64,000 nt of DNA from Nereocystis luetkeana. Lineage: Eukaryota > Sar > Phaeophyceae > Laminariales > Laminariaceae. The stretch is from NCBI GenBank assembly GCA_031213475.1, contig JARUPZ010000023.1, forward strand, positions 7,396,157 to 7,460,156, given 5' to 3'. A model generated the notes under the pieces. It was not told where the DNA came from, did not search any database, and saw only the letters and a program-made list of their open reading frames with translations. Positions within the stretch are counted from its first letter, which is position 1. The number at the start of each line of letters is the position of its first letter. Positions 31,657 to 44,473 of the stretch are shown here, in pieces. Both the position numbers and the translations under genes were made by a program.

Positions 31657-32559
31657 CTAGATAACCGAACGCACAACACTACTAGTCGTGGACCAGCCCA
31701 GGGCCATTTCCCGAGCCTGGGAGCTGGTATTCCTGGTTATAGCGGAGTTCGTCCAGCGCTTGCAGTGGGAGCCGTACGCCTTGGGGTCGGACCAGCAGAT
31801 GGTGGTCGGGGAAGCGTCGTGCGCCTTCCAAAGGCTGACGACCAGGTCCATGATGAGCGCCAGGCGCTGCTGTTCATACCAGGTGCGCGCAGCCATCTGG
31901 ACCCAGGCCATGTTGACGGAGAGGTCGTCCTCCGGCAGCTCTTCTCGGAGGCAGCGGGCGCAGAAGACCACCACTGTCGCCACCGCAAGAGGGAGGAACT
32001 TGTTTGGCCTGGCCGCCATGCAGGCGACACTCTCCTACGGGAAGTTCGTGCCCCCGGGCCTCCGGGTCTGCGCGTCGACCGCGACCGCGCTGGAGGGGTG
32101 CTTGTGTGAGGTACCAGGTGCGGGGGCTGGAGGGGGAACTGGAGCGGCTGAAATGCTCACCGCGGGCGCGGCCGGAACGAGGGGTATACCCCCAGCTGGA
32201 GCTCTAGCCTCGGGAACCCGAAGGTTCTTCGTCGTCAAGTCCGCCAGGACAGCCCCCAGGGCTTCCCTGGCGCGGGAGCTGGCGTCCCGGGCGCGGGAGG
32301 TGGAGATCACAGCTTCCTCCGAGGCTCTGGCGGCAGCTTAAGCTGCTTGCTTGGCCGCAATCGCCCGGTTTCTCATAGTCTTGTCTGTGGCTGCCCTAAA
32401 GGCTTCGGCCTCGGCCAAACCCCGCTCGGCCGAGGCGAGGTCGGACTGGTCTTGCGCCGCTTGGTCTTGCGCCGCCGCCGTGTTCGCCTCGACGTGGCCC
32501 GAAATGTCCGTACAAGGCTCGAAATCTCCGTCCCGGTCGGCGTGGGGAGGGAAGCCCAT
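31657..32559 (-). pseudogene. Decayed unrecognised ORF with two in-frame stops
   Basis: One minus-strand frame from an ATG at 32559 (MGFPPHADRDGDFEPCTDI) stays open to 31657 except for TAA at 32338-32340 and TAG at 32035-32037. The first third is Ala/Glu-rich and coiled-coil-like (SAERGLAEAEAFRAATDK). Then comes a Pro/Ala-rich middle and a C-terminal part with LVVSLWKAHDASPTTICWSD. It could be a retroelement gag or a dead host gene; no domain settles it. Alternative plus-strand frames are equally long, so strand is moderately uncertain. Confidence 0.35.
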
Positions 32560-33479
32560 GCTCCAAGGAGCATAAGGACCGAGCCTTGAACAGTGACCGT
32601 CGAGACCTGGAGGATGGAGGCTGTAGGTTCTGTTACGCGGCTGCCAGCCTAGCGTCCTCCGAGTCGGGGGGCTCGAAGCCCACAGTACCCTCCGGGGTCG
32701 CGGGGGTTGGCAGGGGGAACGTCAGCGCGCCCGACGGAGAGCAAGTCTGCGCGGCAGAACGTGACGTCCTGCTGTGGGGTGATGAGCCGTATGTCCTCAG
32801 CTCGCTGGTCGACCTGTCAGGACTGGAAGCTTCCACCCTTGGCATGCTGGGGCGGGGACGGCCGAAAAACAGCGGGGCAGGAGGGGAGGTAACAGCATCA
32901 ACTTGTACGTCATTAACTTGTACAGCAGTGATCAAAGAGTGGCGTGCCATGCGGCGAGCGCTACGAGCGCTGGGAGAGCGAGCATCGGCCACAGAAAGTG
33001 GCACGATGGAAGGGCGGTCGCCCGGCCGGTCTCCACTGTCCGTACGTGTACTACTGTAACAGCAAGTGTGGTTGGTTTTTTCACGTCTCCGGTTCTGAAG
33101 GGCCTATTGAAAGCACCGCTCCCTCTAACAGCAGTATCAAAACTCGCATCAGCACTGAAATTCCAGGCAGACTGTTCGTTGGCGGCTACAGCAGCGTGGA
33201 AAGCAGGCTCAATACTCAAATCCAGTGCGCCATCTTGTGGACGAGGCGCGCGAAAATTTCACGTGTGGCATTTTTGTTTGTGGCCATCACAAGAGTACGA
33301 GTAGGGACAGGCAGCAGTGGTATGCGAGGCAGAACATCAGTCTCTAACAGTGCCTCGTCTTGCCCACAACCAGGTGGACCCGATGGCGAAGAGCGCAGGG
33401 TAGCGTGGAGAGCGCGGCTTCCAGGCTTGCCCGAGCTGGTCTGAAGGCTGGAAGGCAGAGGGCAATGGCCCAGAGCAAA

Positions 33480-33978
33480 TTTTGCTGCATCTCCAGCCTG
33501 GCTGGCTACGCGCTCAGCGGGGCGAGGGCGCCCAGGTGTCTTGGACGGCAGAGAGGGCCCGAGTGGGGAGCCAAACAGCACGACCCAAGGCCTGGCTGGT
33601 CATGCGCTCCACTGAGCGGAGACTCCCAGATGTTTTCGACGGTAGAGGGCTCAAGTGGGGAGCTAAAGCTGCAATACCCAAGGCCTGGCGGATCACGTGC
33701 TGCACGGAGCGAGAACGCCCAGTTATCTTGGACGGCAGAACTCGCTCAGCTGAGCGAGAAGGCACGGAATGTGTCTTGAACGAGGTCCGTCTTCTTGGGG
33801 CCGCTCGGGCTTCGTCTTGGGGCTCCTGCCGAGACTCTTGCTCCCCTTGTTGGTCTGCTATACAAAGCGCTCGATCCAAATCGGTGAGCGTTGGGCGGTG
33901 GGCCACTGAGGGTCCCTGCGCCTCAGTGGCTCGGCCACCGTGAGGGGAAGCAGGCCCTCCCACTTCTTGAGTCTCCAT
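33480..33978 (-). CDS. Hypothetical ORF containing three ~94-bp repeats
   Basis: A minus-strand frame from ATG 33978 (METQEVGGPASPHGGRATEA) that contains three copies of a ~94-bp tandem repeat (near 33515, 33609 and 33703). They encode related segments such as LPSKTSGSLRSVERMTSQAL. The frame is Ser/Arg-rich without a known domain. It lies just upstream, on the same strand, of the decayed ORF at 31657-32559 and could belong to the same element. Confidence 0.25.
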
Positions 33979-36741
33979 CGTGGAGTGTGCGGAGCAAACT
34001 TAGTCCAGGAAAGAAAACGGCCAAGAATGAGTGAAAACAACGCGTACCAACAAAAAGGCGAAAAAGTCCTATTAGTAGGCCGAAGGTGCCACTTTTTTAA
34101 TATCAAGGTCGGGACCTTTGTATCTCTAGACGTTTGCCTATTGAGCAGGTACTCGTTGGTGCTCACGTGTGTTGTTTGCTCAGAGATACAGGAAGAGCAG
34201 CTTCATCCCTTTCGCGCACGGGAAGACTGAGAGCAAAACTCGGGATCAGGGACCATGGGTAGGGGTCAAAAAAATTACAGAGATTGCTCGCGCGAAGCGC
34301 GAAAAAAATATAAACTTTAAAAGGCGTTTTTCTCGGGCGAGCTACAATACCAAACACTTGATAACAGTGAGCGAAAACAAGAAACAGAAATGCTGATCCA
34401 ACCCGAATTTCTAATTCGGGAAAGGTGAGATCTATAGTGACTTCAGTACACCTCTGTCAAATTTCTTATTTTCCTGCCGTTTACTTTTACAGTAGGCTCC
34501 TTTACCTGTGTTCTGGTAGAGGGCAAGATTTTTTGTATAACGTTAAAAGTCGATTTCAAGTAATGGTGCATATCTGCTCGAGATGAAATCCGATTGCAAA
34601 ACGGTCTTTCACGTTGGACTACGTGGCACTTTTCAAATAGACTGGCAGTGCCGGTATATTTGATGCAGGTGAAGGGTTGTGGGGGTGTCGTCACAAAGAT
34701 AGGCAACGAAAAAATGGAAAAGACATTCTAGATTTGTTTCTCTGACGACACAGAACGACCACACATACAGTATGGGTCCGCCGACAAGAAACACCATGAG
34801 ACACTCACCGCAACGTGTCCGAAGGAAGTGGTACCTCGTAAAATATATTACTAATGTTAAACATGAAACATGGAGAATTGGCTGGTGGTGTATAGACGAA
34901 GTTCACTGCATTTTAGACAACACACACAACGCAGAGTCGTCGTCGCCCTCGGCCTTCTCCAAGAAAACACATTGCGATACACGGAAAACGCCGAAACGTG
35001 TCTCAAGAAGCAGACGATTTCAATCGAAAAACGTATCTTCAGCAGCAGTCAGAACTACACTAAATCCTTCACGATAGCCCATGTTCAACGGCCAATGTTC
35101 AACGTCAGTGGCAACTAAAGATTGTCGCCTCTGCGACCACGCCAGCCATATTAGATTCCTCGTACGACCCACGGACCAAAGGAAACTTGCAAGAAGGAAA
35201 CTCATTTTTCCCTTGCGTTCGTTTTCCGTCCCTGGGCGGGGGTCAGCAGGCACGATACATTCTTGCTCGTCCAAATATGGGTCCAGGGTTGATCTGAGAC
35301 CATCCACCCTTGCGTTGTGCGCACTCCTGGCCACTCCCACACTTCTCCATCGGTATACGACCGCCGTTACCTCCGCCCTTCCCCCCTGGCGATATCCACC
35401 CGCAATGCGAGGACTCATATCTCCGCTCCTGCTCCCACCGTCCCGGCCGCGACCATGGGTGACGCCAACGAATCCCACATTGAGGGCTTGTGAGTAAACA
35501 TTCGAGGTGTGGCCACGGCAGTGCTTAAACTCTTGGGCGGTGCTTGCTGCATCATCCCCCTGACGACCCCGCGGCGATTTTCATGACCTCGAGCAATGCG
35601 CGTTTCGCAGACACCGAAACATAGCTTTGTAGTTGGCTGGCTATTTTCTTGTTGATGGTAAAGACGAAGAGGGTGCAAAGATACCGGCGGTAGCCCTGAA
35701 TACGAGAAACGCAACAAGAAGGCAAGAATAGTGTTGCCGCGACAGCGGTGATCGGTTGGGGCCCGAAAACGACTTCGAACCGTTTTCGTCGTTTGAAGTG
35801 AGAAGCCAATCGTGTACATCCAAACGGTACGCGCACTTGACCCAGTTTCCAATATCACATTACATAAGTTATATTACTACAGTAGTACCGCTATCTATTT
35901 GTTCAAGAAAACTAGCTAGCCATCTCCCTGCCGACAAGAGTACTCCCCATGCCTTGGCATGATTTGTAACCGCGAGCAGGCTGCCAACACACGCACGGAA
36001 GTTTGCAAGCCTCTACATGTTGTTTCGATAGTTATACAAGCATCTACACCCGCCCCTCACCTGTACTTCCCTGTCGCCTGGTCATATTAGACCCGCGACT
36101 TTGTCGTCCTGGCCAAGGGCAAGACCGATCCACTCCTTGCCTGGTCTCGCTCCACCTGCAGCGTCGTCACGTACGGCATCAGCGTTATAGGTTAGGTCTT
36201 AACGAAACGTATTATATCTCGTTTTTTCCTGAAATTTCGGCATTTCACCAAATTCAAAAAGGCTTGAATCTTACCGAGTAAGTGCCTCAGCTGGCTCGGG
36301 AAATAGTCGTCCACCCGTGAAAGAACCGTCCCTACAGCAGCTGCGCTTGCGGAACCCATGCGTGCGGTGGTCCCACTGTCATCGGCCTGACTCGTAGGCA
36401 GGTGTCGGTGCCTTGGGGAGTGAAATCCATCACCAACTCGTCATGCAACAGCGCCCAACGCTTCCCTAACGCGACAAAGTCTCAGCTATTGCCCTCACCG
36501 AGTTCATTAGATCGGCCACCTCGGTGCGGTCACCTTGTGAACTCGGCTACGAGAGCCCAGAAAGCTATTGCGCCTCCTGCGTTCGACCATGACTTGCGAA
36601 CGACCTTAGGAACGACCCCTGTCAGCCCTGTGCGCTCGCGAGTGGTGGCACAGCTCGAGCGGTGGGGCTGCCCGATCCTCTACAGCCGTGTACCTGAATT
36701 TGCTGAAAAATCCTAAAAACTTCAAGACGTCATTTTTCGGA
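33979..36741. other. No secure gene
   Basis: Mixed-composition sequence. Minus-strand frames at 35020-35478 and 35415-35858 are open for 147-152 codons but show no domain. A GCGAAGCGC-type palindrome occurs near 34290. Nothing else is supported. Confidence 0.4.
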
Positions 36742-36815
36742 GTCGGACTTTTTCGGCTTTTTTTCCCGAAATAATTTCGGGAAAATACCGAACAAAACTG
36801 AAAAACAGTCCACGT
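36742..36815. repeat. Hairpin related to the Tourist-like MITE
   Basis: CCCGAAAT and ATTTCGGG flank the centre, and the arms extend outward as GGACTTTTTCGG-like against CAGTTTTGTTCGGTATTTTC on the other strand. The latter resembles the interior of the MITE at 29778-29904. Confidence 0.45.
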
Positions 36816-38930
36816 TTAGCTGGCTTTTGAATAGAAAATTATGCGGTCCACGCCAGATGAGCGTATAGGGCAGTGAAACCGAAGTCTCAATCACACGCAA
36901 GGGCTACACAATATCATTCGCTAGCATGAGCAGTGTCAGATTCCACCATGCGCAAAAAAAGTAGAACGTTTTCACGTAAGCCGCCATCCTTACGTTAGAG
37001 CTCCAGCAATCGACCAATCGATGACCCACCTGCTCCCTTTGCGGTGTTGCCCGTAAGAAGGTCCTCGTTGTTGAAGTCGCCGGAGCCTCCGTACCATCGT
37101 CCAGCGGTGGCTTGTAACATTCCGCCCGCGGATGATATATACGCCCCGCAACGCTGACTCATCGAAAGAGGAAGATTCAGCAGACTCTGGTCGTGTGGTG
37201 TCTTGGCGTACACCCCCCCCTCCCTCAACAAACCCTCCTCCTTTCTGGGCAGCACGCTCGCCTCTACGGCTGCATCAAACCCCTCGTCACCGTCTGCTGC
37301 GATTTTCTGCAGGTGTAAAGTAGGGCACCGGTTTGGGGCGCTGCGCCCTGGCCTGCGGCAGTGTATGCCGCATGTCGTTCCGGTCAACGCTTGCTCGTTG
37401 CTTGCCTGGCCATTCATGACACAGGTATTGGCGGTGACCTGGCGTACAGGACGAAATCGCCTAGTAATGTTTCCCTCATGATCTTGACCGCTCCCCGCTT
37501 CCCCGTGGTAGAGAGCTTCTCGCGCGGAGAGTAGCGGATGCTGTGCAGGCGCACCTGTTTCGCGGATAGGGTGTAGACGAGATCTGCTTCGCGGAGAGGG
37601 GCGTGGACGAGGGCGAGAAGAACGATGGTAGTTCTGTGCGTAGTACTTGAGGGGCGCTGGGCGATACGGATGTGTGTTGCAGTACCGGCATTGTTTGATG
37701 ATAGAGCATTGACCGGCTACCGTGTTTCCTCGATATATTTCAAACCGGGCGCCAGATCCTCAGGTTCAGGGAACGCAGAGGCGAGGCGATGGCGGGCTTT
37801 GAGTCGACCATCGCTTTGCACAGAACGACCGAGGTGGAGATATCTATACCTTAGTCCCGTTGTGTGTCTCGTTGAAGCGAGCGTTCGTGCAGTGGGAGAA
37901 CGGAATGGCGCTGTTCGGCAACTGCTTCCCCTGCAGGCATGCCCTCATGGCGGGTATGCTACCCATTTCAACTTAGCGAGCGGTGCAAATACAAGGTAAT
38001 CGCCGCTTCTATGTCGCAATTGTTGAAAACCAGCGCGACATCCGTTTAGATGGCGATACTAGTCAGCACAGGGGGTCCCTCGAGCAGAAAGGCGGTCGCC
38101 GTGCAAGTTGGTGCAGAGACAAAAGGGTGCAGGTATCCCTGCCACAAGAAAAGGGACACAACAAAAAACGTACCCAGATGATATTAGTCGTGGCACTCGT
38201 GGTTGGCTACGCTCACCTTAGTCGACCCTCGAGAGCAGTAGGGAACGTTCCCTTTGCGAACCCAGAAGGGATCCTCTGCATGTTTAAGAGGAAGGGCGTG
38301 CCGTGATGTGGGGGTGCATTGGTGGCCGCCACGTTTTGGTCCCCGAATCGACCGTCTCCCACCCGCGTCTACTCCAAGGACCTCCTTCTTTTCCACCCGG
38401 CTGGTCGCTCTTACGAAGGACATCGACAGCAACGGCGGCGGCGGCGGCGCGAGGGACGAACACGATACTTGGCAGGGACTCCATGTCCAGCCTTTGGAGA
38501 AGAAGGGCCGACTGGATCACGACGGTCAGCTCGTTCTCCATGTACTAGCTGCTCCCCGTTGCCTCCTGAAGCATCGGGCGGTCAGCGCAGGAGCCATCTG
38601 GGGATAGGTTCAACAAGCGAGACGGGCGACGGCCGGCCGGTAGGGGCGATGTCGAGTCTTGTAGAAAAACAAACCGCGTCACTCGTTCTGACGTGACAGG
38701 CAACTCTGCTCTTGGCCACCGTCATACAGTGCTAAGTTGGTACCTGGTAGTTGTTCTGCTGTGCTCTGGATCCCGCGTGTATCATAAGATCAGAGTAATA
38801 CAAACCGCGGTTCACCTGTTAGTACAACAGAATGGGCGGCTTCAAGCCGCTGCCCCCGTAGATCCTGAGCCTGGTCTCGTAGGAGAGCTCGTGCTGCTTG
38901 GTCGGCTACTTCCTGCTGCTACTGCTGCCT
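36816..38930. other. No secure gene
   Basis: Several open frames of 80-140 codons overlap on both strands, e.g. 36995-37417 minus and 38284-38541 minus (MENELTVVIQSALLLQRLDM). Either could be an exon of an unknown gene; no domain, repeat or splice chain supports them. TACCTGGTA occurs at 38741-38749. Confidence 0.35.
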
Positions 38931-39310
38931 GGTCTGCTGTTGCTGCTGCTGATATGGTTGTTGTTGGTATTATTGTTGTTGTTGTTGTTGTTGTTGTTGT
39001 TTTTGTTGTTTCTGTTGTTGTTGTTGCTCCTGCTGCCGCTGCTGCGTGCTGTTGATGGTGCTGGCTGGCACTGGTGCTTCTGTCTGGAGCAGTAGTAGTA
39101 GCACGGCCTTCCCCTAGATGTCGACTGCATTGCAAGTGCTGCAAGTGCTGGAGGCTGTTGGTACTCCTCCTGGCACTGCTTCTCCTCTTCGGCGTTTGGA
39201 ACCTAACACGGAGAGCTCTGACTGCCTGGTCTGCTGCTGCTGCTGCTGCTGTGCTGCTGCTGTGGTGCTGCTGTTGTGTCGCTACTGCTCTGCTGCTGAT
39301 GATGTGTTGG
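38931..39310. repeat. TTG/CTG microsatellite tracts
   Basis: TTGTTG runs at about 38940-39045 and CTGCTG runs at about 39228-39300. The poly-Leu/Val and poly-Asn frames across them are artefacts of the repeats. Confidence 0.9.
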
Positions 39311-40544
39311 CGCCGCGAGGAAGGTGCCGCTCGTACACGTAACATGACAGTCTAGTGAGCTCAATTCAAATTTCGGGCCGATTTCGGGGAGATTTCGGCC
39401 TTTTGTCCAATAGACATCGTCGTAATCAAAAGTCGTAATCTATCTCGCTCGGTAAATCCCTCATAATAATGTCGGGTATCGACAAATAATGCCTCGTGAT
39501 CATGAACATTGCCTTACCTTTTGTCGCAGGGAAAACCCTGGTTTTCCGTCGAAGATACGCCTCCCAAGTACTACCAATACGATCCCAATACCTGGACGCA
39601 GGTAATTACCGGGCATTCAGCCTCATTCAAAACAGCACCATAACACTAGCCCACTCTGATGAACCGTACACGCAGAATAATGGAAAATTCGTGGAAACCC
39701 CGGTTCCACTATTATAGCTAGAACATGAGTCGAAGATGCGGCTCCTCGAAACCAACTCCCAAATAATTCAAAAAATAAAAAAGCAAACTCGAATGTTACA
39801 CACAGAACCCAGACATCCCTATGCAACCCAAAAAACGGAAGCCAGCTCGGCGATCCTTCTGTCTCAGGCACACACCTGGGGAACCTTCAGTCGTGGCTCG
39901 CCGTCCGTAGGATCAAGACGCTTGGAGGCGGATGCACTGACCTTGGTTATCCCTGGGTGCCCAACCCCGACACCACAAGTTTCCACGCGTGGGTGATTCG
40001 AGGACAAAATCGAGCATGGACCTCACTTTGCCTAGAGTTTGGTACGAGGGGTTAGCCGTCTTGTCCATGGTGACGAAGAAATCAGTACGTGTAACGCGTG
40101 TAGAAGATCGTGCGGTTCGTAGGCTCTTTGGAAGGCGTCCTTCAGTGCGCTGCATGCAGTGATGTATAGACTTCCTGCCATGCTGCCACAGGCGCTGTTT
40201 CGGGGTTTCCACATCACGATTAGCAGAATGTTTGAGGAGGGAACCCCAAGCATTTTAGGACCCAGCACCATTCCGCAACTCCACTGTCCAGCAGATTGTG
40301 CGCACTGACCTGTCCCACTCAGATGATGCGGAGTCTCCTTGTCCAGCTACGCAGTCAACCCTTGATGGATTAGGTTGTCCTGGTCGCCGAGGCAGTCTGG
40401 AGGGTGATGCGTATTTTTCGCGCTTGTAACTTATAGTATATATTTTTGTGTCTGATCTGCACTCGTGGTACAAGTAAAGTGTAGAAGAGACAGCTAGAAT
40501 ATTCTGACACCATTGTACAGGATACCACATATTTCTTTGAGTAT
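39311..40544. other. No gene recognised
   Basis: Mixed sequence with a TTTCGGG-rich patch (39370-39402). Short frames are unsupported. Confidence 0.45.
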
Positions 40545-41195
40545 TGACCCATTTTGGCTACACGATGGCTTCAATCACAACCATACACACCACTGAGACA
40601 CTACTGGTAGTGCGTCGTCGGTCGAGAGCCGTGTGCTGCAACTACGGTAGTCAGAACATTATGGAGTACAATCTGTGAGCTCGGATCTCTAGGCGTGTTT
40701 TCTACTTAAAACTTGCGTAGCGCGGTTTGCACTTCGGAATCGTCGTCCGCAATTGAGAAAATTCCTGGTTCGATACAAACGCGGCGTAGCCGCGTTTATG
40801 TAGTTAATGGCCAGATTTGGCCCGTTTTGGCTGCGGTTTGGGGTCAGGGTTAGGGTTATAGGGCTAGGGTTAGGCACATTCTGCGGGTGCATCATAATAC
40901 CACTTATCTCCTCCAGTACAGACCCGTTTTGGCCATGCAGCTTCAATGATAACCTCGCTGACATATTTCGAACCCGATGCGTGCGCCAGAACATACATGG
41001 CGTGGTCTCGTAAATAGGAGTTATTTGCGACACCGGTGTCGTGTATAAGGTTTGTTTACGACACCGATCGATCTGAACGTTTTGCGGGTGCACCAGGATA
41101 ATAGATATCTCCTCGAGTGTTGGCCCGTTTGGGACATGCGATAGCTTCAATGATGACCCTGCACCATGTCAACACATCTCTGGTGGTGCGGAGCC
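40545..41195. repeat. Three diverged copies of an unnamed ~70-200-bp repeat
   Basis: Blocks at about 40545-40620, 40870-40985 and 41075-41195 share (A/C)CC(A/G)TTTTGG or CCCGTTTGGG, then GCTTCAATGAT. The last two also share TGCGGGTGCA and ATCTCCTC in the same order. No coding or terminal structure is seen. Confidence 0.5.
40845..40874. repeat. Interstitial TTAGGG-like repeat
   Basis: CAGGGTTAGGGTTATAGGGC followed by TAGGGTTAGG: about four imperfect telomere-type hexamers on the plus strand, inside the repeat block at 40545-41195. Confidence 0.65.
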
Positions 41196-41204
41196 AATCT
41201 GAGA

Positions 41205-42691
41205 TATGTATGACCGCCCGGGTGTGCGCCTACGCCTGAAGGTGCGGATGCTGAGAGCCGAGATGATCGAAACGTTGCTCTACGGTTGCGTTACTTGGAG
41301 CCCGAGCAAGACTATTTGCGGCAGGGTACGGGAGGTCCACCACGAGATGCTCCTCCGATGCATCGGCTGGCGAAAACGAAAGCGCGAAGACCACATCCTA
41401 TCCTATGCTCGCGCGCTCCTCAGGACGAAATCGGAGAGCGCTGAGACGACGGTACGCAGACGTAGGCTATTGTTTGCGGGCTTTGTGACACGCTTGGGAG
41501 AGAAGAGGGTGATGTTTGGGGAGATGGTCGGGGGTAAGGGCCACTCTGGAGGACAGGAGTGCGACTGAATGAGGTACCTTGAGGAGAATCTCAAGGAGTC
41601 TGACACCAAGTTCAACAGCACATAAAGCCGGCAGATGGTTCCGACGGGTCGAGGAAGGGGCGGAGGTCTTCATGCGGCAATGACATAAGGATGAGAAGGA
41701 GGCATCGGCAGAACGGCACAGGATAGCTGCAACCGCAACTGCAGCCGTCGTTGACGCCAACGCACGTGCGCAGAATGGCAGGGAAGAGGGGGGGGGGCGA
41801 AATGGGAACGAGGGAGAATGGGGGGGGTGTCTGTCCAACAGACTGAAGCCTGGGTATGGCCATCATCGTCATGGTGCGCTCCCTTCTTTGGGACCCAAGT
41901 AGCTAGCATGACGCCACCCGGGCAACTTTGCGTGTCTGTAGGCACCAGTGCCTGCCATTCATATTTTATTTTCCCCCCGCCCGTTTTTGTCCTTTTTTGT
42001 TTCTTCTTCTCTTCCCTTCTTTCCCGTTTGCCCCTTTTTGTGTCTGTCTCTGTTTGTATCTTCTGTTTTGCTCTTTAGCTTTTTTGCGAGTTGCTTTGCT
42101 TTTTGCTTTGCTTCGTCTTCCTTTTTTTTGTATCTATTAGTCTCTTTTTTGCTTCCCTGGTGTTCTCATTAGTAGCGGAGTACGTATGTTTGTACTTATG
42201 TTCTTATCTCTGTCCTACACCTCTCGCGTAGCGTGCGAGCCTGCAATCTGCGAAAATATGCGCATTATTTTGTGTGCTTTCTTTCATGATCTCTTGCTTT
42301 CTTGCCTGAATTGGACTTTTTTCTCGCTCTTCTTTTTTGATTTGTGTTTTTTTTCGATTTCAACACCGATTTTTCGACGTCGAGTTGTTTTTCATCCTGT
42401 CTATTTATTTTGGGTAATACGTGGTCTTCTCGGTTTCTGTGGTGACTTGTACAGCGTACCGCATGTATCTGATATGTACGTGCGCGGACCTCACTTTTTG
42501 TTTTTGTCTCAGCTGTAGATGTGCTTCAGTTATCATGTGTACTGTTAATATTATTCACTTGTTTTATTTTTACCGAGGTATTTCTTCCACTCCAGAATTA
42601 TTGGAGCCTGTCCTGCAACCACGGACTGCAATGTATTGTGGTGATGAGTTAATGTGAAAACCACAACAATAACAATAGCAACAACAACAAT
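41205..42691 (+). mobile_element. 5'-truncated APE-type LINE
   Basis: From about 41205 it matches the C-terminal part of the LINE at 54009-58481: [20 protein letters not shown], then RRRRLLFAGFVTRLGEKRVM. It diverges by frameshift after HSGGQECD (stop at 41566). The 3' UTR follows, ~1 kb with T-rich tracts, ending TTGGAGCCTGTCCTGCAACC...GAGTTAATGTGA and a (CAA)n-like tail (about 42658-42691). It keeps ~370 bp of 3' UTR that the other copy lacks. It is the remnant of a truncated insertion. Confidence 0.8.
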
Positions 42692-42765
42692 CTATGTGCT
42701 GCGAACGTGACAATTTACATCGCCGGTGTCGCAAACAGCATCACGATCCTATTTAAGGTGTACAC

Positions 42766-43168
42766 TGTTTGAATACGCTTGCTGTATAACGTGGCCAATG
42801 TAACCACGCGGCGTGCCCCTAAGGCGTAGGTTGAGGATATAAGATAAAATACTCGTACAATAGCCGAAACACAACACACGCCAGGTTGGATCAATACCGT
42901 TCTGTCGGAGACCTCACCACATAAACCACACACAGGAGGTAAACCGCACCAAGATTGTCACCGGCTGCACCACTCACATATAAACAGGCGGTATAGTTAT
43001 CATAACAGCCCGGGTCGTATGATTAACATCAGCGACTGCTCCCGGAGGAGCAGCTCCACCCCTCTAGTCACGAGGCATACTAAATAATGCCCCGATACAT
43101 AATACGAAACCCCACAGTATATGAAACCCCAACATCCGCAGACCTGTATCAAGCTACCGCATACCACA
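42766..43168 (-). repeat. Copia 3' LTR
   Basis: 403 bp. Reads TG...CA on the plus strand (TGTTTGAATACGC at left, CGCATACCACA at right). It is homologous throughout to 61040-61440. Being on the minus strand, this is the 3' LTR. Confidence 0.85.
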
Positions 43169-43922
43169 AACAGCCCCCCTATTCGGTGCGCGATACGACT
43201 GGTCCCGAATCTCCTATCACCAAGTGCCAGGTAAAACGGAAAGTCTCAAATTCCATAAATAAATCTTGTCAAGGCAAAACGGCAGCCCCAAATTCCATCC
43301 TTCATCGTTGCCAAGGTAAAGCGGCAATCCCAAATTCCACCCTATAGAATTGCCAATGTAAAATGCAATCCCGATACCAAACCTCTCAATCTCGATTCCA
43401 GTATAGACCTTCTAAAATGTATCAAGACAGTAACTATGAAAGGGAAAAAATCCAACAAACGTAAGTATGTTGGTAAAACCTTCAAACAAAATCAATAACA
43501 CCGTCTTCACATAGATATCGTACCGCCCGAAAGCATCGGACCCCCTGTTGTGTACTCTGGAAGAGCAGAACAGCAGAACGTCTCTGATGTAGGACATCTC
43601 AAATCGAACTATATTATCCCCCCTGCTATTTATAGGTGTTCACTCCGGGAGTATGTAAAAGTCAACAACATACTGCATCTGAATTTAGAAGTACTATGGA
43701 TACTAGTATTTTTGGGTCCCCTGTACGTTGTGCATACTTAACCAGTAGCCAACGGGTTCAGCGCGATACATCAAGGCCATCGGCATACCCTATTGGCGTG
43801 CTAACATTACTCAACGTATGAGTACATCCCAATACTTTCTCCAATTCCCTAAAAATAACTCTTCTCCGTTATCATCGCCCAATACCCCAAAATATCCGAA
43901 CCCAATCAAAAAATGAAAGAAA
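43169..43922 (-). other. Copia 3' non-coding region
   Basis: Between the RNase H stop and the 3' LTR. It contains a 42-bp tandem repeat with ~3.6 copies (43224-43378; core AAATTCCA and GCCAAGGTAAA). No ORF is supported. Confidence 0.6.
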
Positions 43923-44473
43923 TCACCACAAATTCATCACAAATTTGCGATGAAAACGGAACGCTTCCGTGTGTAAAGTCTTAGTGAGGAAATCAGCATG
44001 CTGCAATGCCGACGATACGTGGACAATCTCGAACTCCCCATTAGCAACACGTGCCCGAAGGAAGTGATGACGTACATCAATGTGCTGACCGTTCGGGGTG
44101 GTCACAGGGTTTTTCGCTAAATGTATCGTCCCCTGGTTATCTTCCTTCACCGTGGTAGGTCCAGAAAAAAAACCCTCCAGAGATACCGCATGAAAATCCT
44201 CCCGCGGAAACCGGTGGCCATCGCCACATACTCTGCCTCCGTGGACGAAAGGGTAATGGATTTCTGCGTCCTAGAGTAGAACGATACGCAGGCACCAGCG
44301 CACATGACAACTCCACCAGAGACAGACCTCCGGTCGTTAGCCTCGTGCGCGTAGTCCGCATCCACGTACAACTCCAGCTGAACTCCAATACTCAGACCCC
44401 TCTGGAACGTAATACCGTACGTACTCGTAGATTTGATGTACATAACAATGTGCAACGCTGCCTGCCAATGCAA
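43923..44473 (-). pseudogene. Copia RNase H
   Basis: Two overlapping frames. The first gives LYVDADYAHEANDRRSVSGG and LSSTEAEYVAM, with the catalytic Asp and Glu. After a frameshift near 44150 the second gives EDNQGTIHLAKNP, HIDVRHHFLRARV and LQHADFLTKTL, the conserved C-terminal signature of copia RNase H. It is the last domain of the pol polyprotein. Confidence 0.85.

Noticed and set aside
38842..39345. Protein-coding gene with poly-Leu/Val or poly-Asn tracts
   Set aside because: All open frames are translations of TTG/CTG microsatellites; both strands are open equally.
40845..40874. True chromosome end
   Set aside because: Only about four imperfect units, flanked on both sides by ordinary repeats.
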